A stretch of 14,193 nucleotides of DNA from Alphaproteobacteria bacterium (lineage in GTDB: Bacteria; Pseudomonadota; Alphaproteobacteria; JALRGP01): NCBI GenBank assembly GCA_023259685.1, contig JALRGP010000014.1, positions 1 through 14,193 of the forward strand. Reading direction: 5' to 3'. This document shows, one piece after another, positions 6,458-14,193 of the stretch (position 1 is the stretch's first letter; the number at the start of each line of letters is the position of its first letter). Position numbers and translations under genes: made by a program. The notes beneath the pieces are model-generated. The model worked only from the letters and a program-made list of their open reading frames with translations, was not told the DNA's origin and did not search any database.

Positions 6458-9268
6458 ATGCACACTCATATTACCGTTCGTGGCGCGAAAGAGCATAATT
6501 TAAAAAACGTCGATGTATCAATTCCAAGAAATGCCTTGGTGGTCATTACGGGAGTGTCAGGATCGGGAAAATCGTCCTTAGCATTTGATACAATTTATGC
6601 GGAAGGGCAACGCCGTTATGTGGAAAGCTTGTCCGCCTATGCTCGTCAATTTTTGGAATTAATGCCCAAACCCAATGTAGAATCCATTGATGGACTCAGC
6701 CCCGCCATTTCTATTGAACAAAAAACAACGTCTAATAATCCGCGTTCAACCGTTGCAACCATTACCGAATTGTATGATTATTTTCGTTTATTATTTGCAA
6801 GAATTGGAATCCCCCATTCTCCAACAACAGGTCTTCCTATCGAGGCACAAACGATCACGCAAATGGTGGATCATATTTACGGTCAACAGGAAGGATCCAA
6901 ATGGTTATTATTATCACCCGTAATTCAATCACGCAAAGGTGAACATAAAGCAGAACTCGAATCTCTTAAAAAACAAGGATTCCAAAGGGTTTTTATTGAT
7001 GACACTCCTTATGACATGGATGATCTTCCTGAATTAAAGAAAAATGTTGTTCATACCATTGATGTGGTAGTCGATCGTTTGGTCATTAAAAAAGATGATG
7101 CTTTTAAAGAACGGTTGGTAGGATCCTTAGAGTCCGCATTAAACTTAAGCCAGGGTCTTGTGATTTTAAAATCCTTTGACAACCAAGAGAACCATACCTT
7201 GTCATCCCGGTTTTCTTGTCCCGTGAGCGGGTTTTCCCTAAAAGAAATGGAGCCACGGCTATTTTCATTCAATGCTCCTTATGGAGCATGTGAAACATGT
7301 AAAGGTCTTGGGATGGAGGCCAGTTTTTCAAAAGATCGCATCATTGATCCAACAAAAACACTTCAAGAGGGTGCAATTTTACCGTGGTGCCGCGAAAGTA
7401 TGTATACAAAAGATTATTTTGCAGCCATTTATGAAGGCTTACTCAAACATTTTGGATTAAAAGATCAACCTTTTGAACAATTTCCACTTGTCTTCCAAGA
7501 TGCCATTTTGTATGGAACAATCGAACCAATTGCCATCAAATTTGATTTTTACCAAAATAAAAAGCCTTTTGAAGGGGTTGTCAATTACTTAAAACGTAAG
7601 TGGTTAGAATGTGACAGCGAGTCATTTCGTGAGTTTTTAAATTCATTCCAAGAAGAAATTCCATGCCCTTCTTGTGGTGGCATGCGTTTAAATGAACAAG
7701 CTTTGTGCGTTAAAATTAATGGTCTTCATATTGGTGAGGTGTGTTTAATGTCCATTGAAAAAGCTTTGGAGTTTTTTGATAGTCTTACTTTATCTCCTCA
7801 AAAACGTGCCATTGCCGATCGTATTTTAAAAGAAATTCTCTCAAGGCTGCGTTTTTTAATCAATGTTGGATTAAATTATTTAACATTAAATCGCTACGCT
7901 GGAACTTTATCAGGCGGGGAAAGTCAACGGATTCGATTGGCATCACAACTGGGGTCTCAACTGACCGGAGTTTTATACGTATTGGATGAACCGTCTATTG
8001 GTTTACATCAACGGGATAATGACAGATTATTAGAGACTCTGAAGGATTTACGAGATTTGGGAAATACCGTGATTGTTGTAGAGCACGATGAGGACGCCAT
8101 TAAAATTGCCGATTATGTGATTGATATGGGACCACGGGCAGGAATTCACGGGGGGACCGTCATTGCCGAGGGCCATGTATCCGATATTTTAAAAAATCCC
8201 AACAGTATCACCGGAGCCTACCTCAGTGGCCATGAATCTATCGATGTTCCAAAGGCCCTGCGCCCAGGAAATGGACAATTTTTAAAAATTATTGGCGCCA
8301 AGCATAACAATTTAAAAAATATTGATGTGAATATTCCCCTTGGAACTTTTACGTGTGTCACTGGTGTGTCGGGCAGCGGCAAATCTTCTCTTGTGATCGA
8401 CACATTATACCAAGCGCTCCACCGTCATTTTCATGGCGGCCGTGATCATGTGGGGGCCCACAATCGTATAGAAGGACTCGATTGTATTGACAAAGTCATT
8501 AACGTGGATCAATCACCCATTGGACGGACCCCTCGGTCCAACCCCGCCACCTATGTTGGATGCTTTACCCCCATTCGTGAATGGTTTGCCAAACTTCCCG
8601 AAGCTGCCGCACGGGGATATGCACCGGGCCGGTTTTCTTTTAACGTGAAAGGAGGGCGGTGTGAGGCATGCCAAGGAGATGGCGTCATTAAAATTCCTAT
8701 GCATTTTTTACCAGATGTATACGTCAAATGTGATGGATGTAATGGAAAACGTTACAATCCATCCACCCTTGATGTTCTCTATAAAGGCCGTTCCATTTCA
8801 GATGTGTTGGATATGACGGTGGATGAAGGAACGGAATTATTTAAAGATCACCCATCGGTTGTATCAAAATTAAAAACATTACAGGACGTAGGGCTTGGGT
8901 ATATCCATATTGGTCAATCAGCCACCACATTATCAGGCGGAGAGGCGCAGCGCGTTAAATTGTCCAAAGAACTCTCAAAACGCTCCGGGGATAAAACCAT
9001 ATATATTTTGGACGAACCCACAACGGGCCTTCATTTTGCAGACGTGAAAAAATTATTGGAAGTCCTGCATAAATTGGTTGATAAAGGTCATACGGTGGTT
9101 GTTATTGAACATAATTTGGATGTGATCAAAACAGCAGACTATATTATCGATATTGGACCCGAGGGTGGAACCCAAGGCGGAAAATTACTCATCCAAGGGA
9201 CACCTAAAGACGTGATTAAATGTAAAAAAAGTTATACCGGCCAGTATTTAAAACAAAAATTTTTGTAA
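6458..9268 (+). CDS. uvrA: Excinuclease ABC subunit A
   Basis: UvrA, the damage-sensing ATPase of nucleotide excision repair, forms a dimer that loads UvrB on DNA. The 936 residues carry two ABC ATPase modules. The first has Walker A GVSGSGKSS at residues 32-40, signature LSGGESQR from 484 and the VLDEPSIGLHQRD Walker B. The second has Walker A GVSGSGKSS from 636, signature LSGGEAQRV from 825 and the ILDEPTTGLHFAD Walker B. The C-terminal zinc module is intact (Cys735, 738, 758, 761). In the N-terminal zinc module the second cysteine is serine (C254-P-V-S257, with Cys278 and Cys281 present), so it should not hold zinc in the E. coli manner; I recall this as common in alphaproteobacterial UvrA. 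The start is fixed by AAGGA at 6445-6449, eight bases ahead of ATG. It is full length and very well conserved. Confidence 0.97.
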   Translation: MHTHITVRGAKEHNLKNVDVSIPRNALVVITGVSGSGKSSLAFDTIYAEGQRRYVESLSAYARQFLELMPKPNVESIDGLSPAISIEQKTTSNNPRSTVATITELYDYFRLLFARIGIPHSPTTGLPIEAQTITQMVDHIYGQQEGSKWLLLSPVIQSRKGEHKAELESLKKQGFQRVFIDDTPYDMDDLPELKKNVVHTIDVVVDRLVIKKDDAFKERLVGSLESALNLSQGLVILKSFDNQENHTLSSRFSCPVSGFSLKEMEPRLFSFNAPYGACETCKGLGMEASFSKDRIIDPTKTLQEGAILPWCRESMYTKDYFAAIYEGLLKHFGLKDQPFEQFPLVFQDAILYGTIEPIAIKFDFYQNKKPFEGVVNYLKRKWLECDSESFREFLNSFQEEIPCPSCGGMRLNEQALCVKINGLHIGEVCLMSIEKALEFFDSLTLSPQKRAIADRILKEILSRLRFLINVGLNYLTLNRYAGTLSGGESQRIRLASQLGSQLTGVLYVLDEPSIGLHQRDNDRLLETLKDLRDLGNTVIVVEHDEDAIKIADYVIDMGPRAGIHGGTVIAEGHVSDILKNPNSITGAYLSGHESIDVPKALRPGNGQFLKIIGAKHNNLKNIDVNIPLGTFTCVTGVSGSGKSSLVIDTLYQALHRHFHGGRDHVGAHNRIEGLDCIDKVINVDQSPIGRTPRSNPATYVGCFTPIREWFAKLPEAAARGYAPGRFSFNVKGGRCEACQGDGVIKIPMHFLPDVYVKCDGCNGKRYNPSTLDVLYKGRSISDVLDMTVDEGTELFKDHPSVVSKLKTLQDVGLGYIHIGQSATTLSGGEAQRVKLSKELSKRSGDKTIYILDEPTTGLHFADVKKLLEVLHKLVDKGHTVVVIEHNLDVIKTADYIIDIGPEGGTQGGKLLIQGTPKDVIKCKKSYTGQYLKQKFL

Positions 9269-9357
9269 AAAAGTGAAAAATTAACGTAACTACTACCCAA
9301 GCTAGTTGATGGGTGAGATTAAAAGTCGCAGAGTAAAGTGTTTTTAATTATATTATT

Positions 9358-10323
9358 TTATATTAGAGCTGGGCTGCTACATAAAATTTTTTTAAAAAGC
9401 TCTGGTTCCTCATAGTGAGGATAGTGACCGCTTTTTTCAAAAATATAGCGTGTTAAATGAGGTGTACAATCCACTATATGATCTCAAAGGTGAATGGAAT
9501 TGAAATAATCATGACGGCCTAAAACTAGCGAAATCGGACATTGGATATGCTCCAAAGCGTCTTGAACATCGAAGTTTTCAAATTGTTGATTAATAGACAG
9601 CATACCTTTTGAATTAATTGACACGTCATTCCATAATTCACTTGCATCAAAATTCATGTTATACCAAAGACGAGGAGCATAGCTTAACATTCGTTGTGTC
9701 AATGATTGATCAGGATTGTCTAAAAAATTGTCCATGTTTTTTTCATAAGTTCTTAACGTTCAAAGGAAGCGTGGGTTTTAAAATAATCATCTGCTTCTTT
9801 GATTAAACGGGGACCAACGGAATAAGGGCTCGATCCTATTAAAATCAAATGATCAATGCGATGTGAATATTTGGCCGCATATGCTAACGCAATCAGTGCA
9901 TTAATGGAATGACCAATTAATGTCATTCTTTCACCCGCAAAAAAAAACTCTCATCACATCGATATCACAAATTAATGTGTCTATGGAGAAATCTTTTTCC
10001 GTATCTTTTGGATTATCAGCAACAAAAACACGTGTATCAAATAAAACCATATCAAATTCTTGTTGCATCTCTAAAGGAAATGTTTTGTCATTAAAAGCTG
10101 TTGAGCCAATCACAACATGCTGTGGTCTTGTTGAATAGCGAATACCATTAAATACGTAATGATGGTCATTACACCTTGAGTACTGGAAAAAACGTTGTAC
10201 TTTTGGCGTCATAAAACAGTAGCATGCAAATCTACATAATTTATTATACCTTTTTAGAAATTTTTCAAAATAGAGTGACAGTCTTATGTAAGAATCAAAA
10301 ATTTGCATCACTTCAAAATTCAT
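9358..10323 (-). pseudogene. Alpha/beta hydrolase pseudogene (two frameshifts, one in-frame stop)
   Basis: Three consecutive frame segments together read as one alpha/beta-hydrolase. Segment 1 (10323 to about 9940) holds the first strands (YVFNGIRYSTRP, FDTRVFVADNPKDT). Segment 2 (about 9940 to 9753) holds the nucleophile elbow LIGHSINALIALAYA and LILIGSSP, the usual GHSxGG being altered to GHSIN. Segment 3 (about 9757 to 9358) holds LGRHDYFNS with the probable catalytic Asp and SGHYPHYEEPELF with the probable catalytic His. Between 1 and 2 the frame is broken by one extra base in a T9 run (A9 at 9939-9947 on +). Between 2 and 3 it is broken by loss of one base near 9757. In segment 3 a TGA at 9486-9484 interrupts the frame before the His motif. 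The two shifts cancel, so segments 1 and 3 share a frame. Substrate cannot be inferred. The first about 50 residues are less clearly hydrolase-like. Confidence 0.82.
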
Positions 10324-10355
10324 GATATTTTTTTAAAATAAATCTATCATCAATC

Positions 10356-11315
10356 ATGGATTATATGTTGTTTCCTGTGTTTGCACGTGTGATTTGTCCT
10401 GTTGCACTATTAATTTTACAAGGGTGTTCGGGGGGGATTCAGGAACATCTCGTCCCAACACAAGGCGTCAATGTGTCATCAAAACCATATTTTTGTCGAG
10501 GATCTTGGCATTTCCCCCAAAACCATTACGTTTATAGAGAAAAAGGTTTAGCATCGTGGTATGGCCCTGGTTTTCACGGGAAACCGAAGCCATCGGGAGA
10601 ACTTTTTTGTCAATACTCATTAACAGCCGCCCATCGAACACTTCCCTTACCCACCGTCGCTAGGATTACAAATACTGAAAACGGAAAACAGATTATTGTT
10701 CTCATTACGGATCGTGGTCCTTACACCTATGAGGGTCGTATTATCGATTTATCCATGGCGAGTGCAAAAGCAATTGGATCATATGGAAAAGGCCTAGCCA
10801 TGGTAGAAGTTGAAGCATTACCAGAGCAAAGTAGACAGTTGTCCATATATTTGTCTAAAATCGGAGGAAAACGTGGAAAATGCCCAAAAGGACGCACCTG
10901 GCGACAAGTTTTTGATCAGGATATGTCTTCCGTTTATGTGATGGATACCATCGCAACGGACTATGCGAGCGACCGTGACAGCGAAGAATTGCAATCTATT
11001 TTATCTGCAATTCCACCAACAAAAAAAACATCTCCCCAAATTGATCAATCAAAGCCTTTGGACCATGTTTTAAACAACATTTCTTCATCAAAAACGTACC
11101 ATATTCAATTAAAGAATTTTTTCATTCACAAATACAAAGCCGTTGATGCTTTGCATTCCTTAAATATTAAAGGAAAAGTTGTTCAAAAAATTCACCCAAG
11201 TGGCCAAAAATTTTATACATGCGAAGTGGGACCTCTTGATCAAAAAGACATTGATCGTGCCCTGAAACAGCTGCATTCCTTGGGCTATCATGATGCAGTT
11301 GTTGCAACCACATAG
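10356..11315 (+). CDS. rlpA: RlpA-family septal ring lipoprotein (DPBB and SPOR domains)
   Basis: An outer-membrane lipoprotein of the RlpA family, which cleaves naked glycan strands or acts at the division septum. The 319 residues begin with a lipoprotein signal ending in LILQGC (Cys24). The double-psi beta-barrel domain runs from about GLASWYGPGFHG (64-75) to 155, with TAAHRTLPLPTVARITN (90-106), TDRGPY (118-123) and GRIIDLS. A C-terminal SPOR domain (about 245-319, TYHIQLKNFF to LGYHDAVVA) should bind denuded septal peptidoglycan. The conserved Glu82, His93 and Asp119 are present, but the position three after Glu82, normally Asp in GE-x-[FY]-D, is Cys85. The start could also be ATG 10365; no Shine-Dalgarno is seen for either. 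Its stop is one base from the convergent mutL stop. The domain calls are secure; catalytic activity is uncertain. Confidence 0.93.
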   Translation: MDYMLFPVFARVICPVALLILQGCSGGIQEHLVPTQGVNVSSKPYFCRGSWHFPQNHYVYREKGLASWYGPGFHGKPKPSGELFCQYSLTAAHRTLPLPTVARITNTENGKQIIVLITDRGPYTYEGRIIDLSMASAKAIGSYGKGLAMVEVEALPEQSRQLSIYLSKIGGKRGKCPKGRTWRQVFDQDMSSVYVMDTIATDYASDRDSEELQSILSAIPPTKKTSPQIDQSKPLDHVLNNISSSKTYHIQLKNFFIHKYKAVDALHSLNIKGKVVQKIHPSGQKFYTCEVGPLDQKDIDRALKQLHSLGYHDAVVATT

Positions 11316-11316
11316 T

Positions 11317-13092
11317 TTAAGAACCCGTCCTTTCAAATAAATGTTCCAAATCTTTTTTTTTAAGAACAATATGGGTGGGTCTGCCGTGATTACATTGACC
11401 ACTGTGAATGGTCGTGTCCATATCTTTTAATAGCATTTGCATCTCCAGCATCGTCATGTCCTTTCCAAAGCGTATACTGCCATGACAAGCCATACGTGAT
11501 AATTTTTTAAAAATATAATCTTGAATGTCTTCATGTATAATTGGTATGTGATCAAAATCTTGATCTAGAAAATCAATCACGATAGCCGCGTTCACATGAG
11601 GTAAAAACTCAGGTGTTGATAATATTGATAGACTAGAGCCGTACACATCATGGTCCAACCCAATATCTTTGAGTACCTGTTGACACAATAAAAAACGTTC
11701 CAATTGGATTTGACTTAAATGAATGATGACAGGAACCGCGAGTAATTGTTTTTTAATATTTTTTAAAGACATGTCTTTTTTAAGACGTTCATAAACGATA
11801 CGCTCATGAGCCGCATGTTGATCAATAATAATCACACTATCATCATGTTCACAAATGATATAAGATTTTAATACTTGTGCTTTGGCACGGCCCAATGTTG
11901 ATACATCTTGAAAAAAGGTTTGCTGTTCTGTTTTGACAGGGGTGGAAAACTGTACAATTGTGCTTTCATCATTAGATGAGTTTTTTGATACCTCAGGTGA
12001 TTGATGAAAATTTGTGATGGATTTTGGTATGAATGGCTGTGGTGCCAATATTTTTGTATTTTGAACAAACGCAGCTGTAATATGGGTTGATGATTTTTGA
12101 GATGTTTGGTTTAAAATTTTTTGAATACTGGATATGATAAAATCACGAATTTTGCTGCCGTCTTTAAAACGGATATCTTGCTTTGCGGGATGCACATTGA
12201 CGTCTACGTCTGTAAATGGCACCGTTAAATTTAAAATAACCACGGGATAACGATCATGAGACAAGGTATCTCTATAGGCAATTTTGATCGCTTGTTGAAC
12301 CAATTTATCTTTGACAAAACGTTGATTGACAAATGTATAGCAATCACTGTTTTTAGCGCGATTGAGAGTTGGAAGACTGATCCATCCTGTTAATGACACA
12401 TCTCCTACATGTGACTCAATGGGACGTAGATTATCAATTTCCGCCTCATTCAGTAAATCTTTTAGTCGTTGGTATAAATCATCTCGCTTGGGATAGTGGC
12501 GCAAAGTTCGTCCAGTATTTTTTTGAATTACTTCAAATCCAATATGATGATGAATACATGCCAAACGATCAATCCATTCTAAGCAATAAGCTTGTTCAAT
12601 TTGTGATGATTTTAAAAAATGAAGGCGAGGTGGTGTTGAAAAAAATAAATCTTCTACCGTAATGGTCGTCCCTTTTGCACATACACACGGTCCTTGAGAC
12701 ACCATACGACCACCATCCATTTTTAGAAAAAAACCTGTAGAATCCTGTGATGTGTTGGTTTGGATGTGCAGCCTTGAAATCGAAGCAATAGACGCAAGTG
12801 CTTCACCACGAAAACCCATTGTTGGAATAGCAAATAATGTGGCCGTTGATAATTTGGATGTAGCATGACGCTCAACCGATAACAATGCATCCGCAGAATC
12901 CATTCCGCACCCATCATCTTGAACAGATAAAAAGGTTTTTCCTCCTTCTTCAATAAAAATTTTTAAAAATGTGGCATGGGCATCAATGGCATTTTCTATA
13001 ATTTCCTTCAATAAAGATGCTGGGCGTTCAATCACTTCACCAGCAGCAATTTGATTAATTAAAACGGAATCTAAGCGTACAATTTTTCCCAT
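11317..13092 (-). CDS. mutL: DNA mismatch repair protein MutL, endonuclease type
   Basis: MutL is the GHKL ATPase that links mismatch recognition by MutS to strand incision and excision. The N-terminal ATPase has all motifs: INQIAAGEV, ENAIDAHA, DDGCGM, RHATSK and GFRGEAL. A polar linker of about 100 residues (roughly 320-410) follows. The C-terminal dimerisation domain contains DQHAAHERIVYE (from about residue 424), the DQHA-x2-E-x4-E metal-binding endonuclease motif, with ACHGSIRFG and CNHGRPTH near the end as further metal-site motifs. This is the nicking MutL found in bacteria without MutH. I chose ATG 13092 (591 residues) over the adjacent ATG 13095 because the GAGG ribosome site sits only two bases from the first ATG but five from the second. 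It follows gapR on the same strand after a 148-base gap, and converges on rlpA with one base between stop codons. Confidence 0.96.
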   Translation of the reverse strand: MGKIVRLDSVLINQIAAGEVIERPASLLKEIIENAIDAHATFLKIFIEEGGKTFLSVQDDGCGMDSADALLSVERHATSKLSTATLFAIPTMGFRGEALASIASISRLHIQTNTSQDSTGFFLKMDGGRMVSQGPCVCAKGTTITVEDLFFSTPPRLHFLKSSQIEQAYCLEWIDRLACIHHHIGFEVIQKNTGRTLRHYPKRDDLYQRLKDLLNEAEIDNLRPIESHVGDVSLTGWISLPTLNRAKNSDCYTFVNQRFVKDKLVQQAIKIAYRDTLSHDRYPVVILNLTVPFTDVDVNVHPAKQDIRFKDGSKIRDFIISSIQKILNQTSQKSSTHITAAFVQNTKILAPQPFIPKSITNFHQSPEVSKNSSNDESTIVQFSTPVKTEQQTFFQDVSTLGRAKAQVLKSYIICEHDDSVIIIDQHAAHERIVYERLKKDMSLKNIKKQLLAVPVIIHLSQIQLERFLLCQQVLKDIGLDHDVYGSSLSILSTPEFLPHVNAAIVIDFLDQDFDHIPIIHEDIQDYIFKKLSRMACHGSIRFGKDMTMLEMQMLLKDMDTTIHSGQCNHGRPTHIVLKKKDLEHLFERTGS

Positions 13093-13169
13093 CATAGCCT
13101 CATTTTAAAAAGTTTTTTATATTTTAACACAAGCTGTTTCAAGGTGTCTTTTTATTTTATAAGTCTTGA

Positions 13170-13188
13170 ATGCCCTTTTGACGGGCAT
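13170..13188 (-). terminator. Small hairpin downstream of gapR, possible weak terminator
   Basis: ATGCCC (13170-13175) and GGGCAT (13183-13188) form a 6-bp GC-containing stem with a 7-base loop, the only such structure in the gap between gapR and mutL. On the minus strand it is followed by TCAAGACTTATAAAAT instead of a T run, so it does not meet the usual intrinsic-terminator form. It may weakly end the rpoA-rplQ-gapR transcript, stabilise its 3' end, or be incidental. Confidence 0.3.
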
Positions 13189-13240
13189 AACAAGGTAAAT
13201 AAAGAGTAGACATGCGATAAAGTTAATCTAATCGAATAAA

Positions 13241-13513
13241 TTAAATAACCATTCCTAAAGCTTTGGCATAAATTTCTAAAAGTTCTTGTTGTTCCATCAA
13301 CTCCTCTTTTTTCATTTTACGCATGGCCAATATTTTTCTCATGATTTTCACGTCAAAGCCATCATTTTTAGCCTGGGCAAAGGTTTCTTTGACGTGTTCT
13401 TGAAGCTCGGCTTTTTCCTCTTCAAGTTTTTCGATTTTTTCAATATATTGACGTAATTGACCTGAGCTAACTCCTAGCTCAGATTCTAATTCATCGAGAT
13501 CGGTGGCACTCAT
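13241..13513 (-). CDS. gapR: GapR-family nucleoid-associated protein (DUF2312)
   Basis: A 90-residue protein of the GapR/DUF2312 family, small nucleoid proteins of Alphaproteobacteria. In Caulobacter GapR binds overtwisted AT-rich DNA ahead of polymerases and assists topoisomerases. The family pattern is clear: SGQLRQYIEKIEKLEEEKAEL (about 17-37, the first coiled-coil helix), then an AKNDGFDVKIMRKILAMRKM core (48-67) and a C-terminal helix ending YAKALGMVI. The basic residues of the FDVK-x-MRKI helix are those expected to face DNA. Its ATG overlaps the rplQ TGA as ATGA, so it is probably translated by ribosomes finishing rplQ. There is no independent ribosome site of note. Placement as the last gene of the alpha ribosomal operon is uncommon to my knowledge and would tie a DNA-supercoiling sensor to ribosome and RNA polymerase synthesis; this link is inference. 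Confidence 0.92.
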   Translation of the reverse strand: MSATDLDELESELGVSSGQLRQYIEKIEKLEEEKAELQEHVKETFAQAKNDGFDVKIMRKILAMRKMKKEELMEQQELLEIYAKALGMVI

Positions 13514-13923
13514 GCCGATGCCTCTGCCTCGATATCAGCTGACAAATCAGCAAGTACAGATGTATCTTTTTTATCAACCAATTCAATAATCGCCATGGGG
13601 GCGTAATCACCATAACGGAATCCCGCTTTGATAATTCTTGTGTAACCACCGGGCCTTGATCCCAAACGCGGTACAATATCTGTGATAAGTTTTTTTGCGA
13701 TCTCATCACTTCGTAGCCTCGACGCGCACAAACGTCTTGCATGAAGGTCTCCCTTTTTAGCCAGGGTGACCAATTTTTCTACGTAGGGCCTTAAAACTTT
13801 TGCTTTCGGCAGTGTAGTTCTGATTTGCTCATGTTGTAATAATGCTTTTGCTAAATTTTGAAGCAAAGCTTGGCGGTGACTACTAGTACGGTTTAATTTT
13901 TTACCAGCATAACGATGTCTCAT
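13510..13923 (-). CDS. rplQ: 50S ribosomal protein L17
   Basis: L17 of the large ribosomal subunit, 137 residues, near the family norm (127 in E. coli) with an acidic, alanine-rich tail of about ten residues. The start MRHRYAGKKLNRTSSHRQALLQNLAKALL, the segment QIRTTLPKAKVLRPYVEKL, and RLGSRPGGYTRIIKAGFRYGDYAPMAIIEL are diagnostic. A strong Shine-Dalgarno AAAGGAG (13937-13931) lies seven bases before the ATG and overlaps the rpoA stop codon, so expression follows rpoA. The order rpoA then rplQ is the universal end of the alpha operon. The stop overlaps the gapR start. Confidence 0.97.
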   Translation of the reverse strand: MRHRYAGKKLNRTSSHRQALLQNLAKALLQHEQIRTTLPKAKVLRPYVEKLVTLAKKGDLHARRLCASRLRSDEIAKKLITDIVPRLGSRPGGYTRIIKAGFRYGDYAPMAIIELVDKKDTSVLADLSADIEAEASA

Positions 13924-13935
13924 AGTTATTCTCCT

Positions 13936-14193
13936 TTAAGAATCTAATAAAGTTTTGGATAATTCATCAATGTTCGTTGGCGGCCAACCGGGAACGTTCA
14001 TCCCAAGAACCAAACCAATGTGAGCCAAAGCTTCCTTGATTTCATTGAGTGATTTTTTACCAAAGTTAGGTATATACATTAAATCACTTTCTGTTTTTTG
14101 AACAAGATCACCAATATAAGAAATACCCAATTCTTTTAAACAATTTGATGCACGAACATTCAGCTCTAATTCTTCAACACGCCGGAGCATATT
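13936..14193 (-). CDS. rpoA: RNA polymerase alpha subunit, C-terminal domain (5' end outside the window)
   Basis: The last 85 codons of rpoA, running off the right edge. They contain the whole alpha C-terminal domain, which contacts UP elements and activators. LELNVRASNCLKELGISYIGDLV carries the DNA-binding arginine and the Asn-Cys-Leu-Lys segment (E. coli Arg265, Asn268, Cys269, Lys271), and the second contact loop NFGKKSLNEIK keeps the Gly, Lys and Ser (E. coli Gly296, Lys298, Ser299). The tail NVPGWPP is typical. The coding sequence continues upstream beyond 14193, since the AAT codon before the internal Met keeps the frame open. Followed after 12 bases by rplQ. Confidence 0.97.
   Translation of the reverse strand, partial: NMLRRVEELELNVRASNCLKELGISYIGDLVQKTESDLMYIPNFGKKSLNEIKEALAHIGLVLGMNVPGWPPTNIDELSKTLLDS

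Noticed and set aside
7051..8704. Reverse-strand and alternate-frame ORFs inside uvrA, and similar ones inside prfB, cydA and mutL
   Set aside because: They lie opposite or out of frame with strongly conserved genes and show no recognisable protein features.
9253..9266. 14-bp palindrome ACAAAAATTTTTGT at the uvrA end
   Set aside because: It is almost entirely A/T, lies within the last codons and stop of uvrA, and has no GC stem, so it does not support a terminator call.
9295..9314. ACCCA / TGGGT hairpin after uvrA as a terminator
   Set aside because: Only five base pairs with a ten-base loop and no T run afterwards.
9484..9486. In-frame TGA in the hydrolase read as tryptophan (altered code)
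   Set aside because: RF2 with its UGA-dependent switch is present, prfB and rplQ end in TGA, and the hydrolase has two further frameshifts, so it is a broken gene.
9931..9948. A9 run as a programmed transcriptional slippage site rescuing the hydrolase
   Set aside because: Slippage could repair the first shift only; the second shift near 9757 and the stop at 9484 would still truncate the product.
9618..10138. Plus-strand ORFs (9618-9806 and 9920-10138) opposite the hydrolase pseudogene
   Set aside because: The minus-strand translation carries clear hydrolase motifs; the plus-strand frames show none and have no ribosome site.

Overview
The window looks like the chromosome of an AT-rich alphaproteobacterium, probably a host-associated lineage (Holosporales- or Rickettsiales-like; this placement is inference). 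Three things point that way: a GapR/DUF2312 gene, a family centred on Alphaproteobacteria; a UvrA whose first zinc motif reads CPVS instead of CPxC, which I recall from alphaproteobacterial UvrA; and AT-rich intergenic DNA with a decayed gene. Most of the content is core housekeeping. I found no defence system, CRISPR array, RNA gene or complete insertion sequence.

Left part (1-5141). A + strand fragment encodes the end of a bacterial voltage-gated sodium-channel-like pore protein. It meets, tail to tail, a minus-strand GT4 glycosyltransferase, which is preceded by a 33-codon ORF whose stop overlaps its start codon. The next roughly 425 bases (1244-1670) hold a 140-bp MITE-like element and an open extension of the neighbouring hypothetical gene. 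Then come three minus-strand genes, transcribed from high to low coordinate: a CPA2-type cation/proton antiporter, cydA (cytochrome bd oxidase subunit I) and an unrecognised possibly exported protein. The expected cydB is not beside cydA.

Middle part (5270-9268). On the + strand, prfB (release factor 2) carries the classic autoregulatory +1 frameshift site (AGGGGG, then CTT TGA C), followed by a complete uvrA for nucleotide excision repair.

Right part (9358-14193). An alpha/beta-hydrolase pseudogene (two frameshifts and an in-frame stop) lies on the minus strand between uvrA and rlpA. rlpA (+, septal peptidoglycan lipoprotein) converges on mutL (-, endonuclease-type mismatch repair protein) with one base between the stop codons. 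Upstream of mutL on the minus strand is the end of the alpha ribosomal operon, rpoA (C-terminal domain only, cut by the window edge) then rplQ, with gapR overlapping rplQ by ATGA. A nucleoid-protein gene is thus apparently translationally coupled to the last ribosomal gene.

The observations most worth a second look are the rplQ-gapR coupling, cydA without cydB, the RlpA Asp-to-Cys change at a position usually acidic, the MITE-like element, the hypothetical gene with an open reading frame beyond its stop, and the truncated-looking sodium channel tail.
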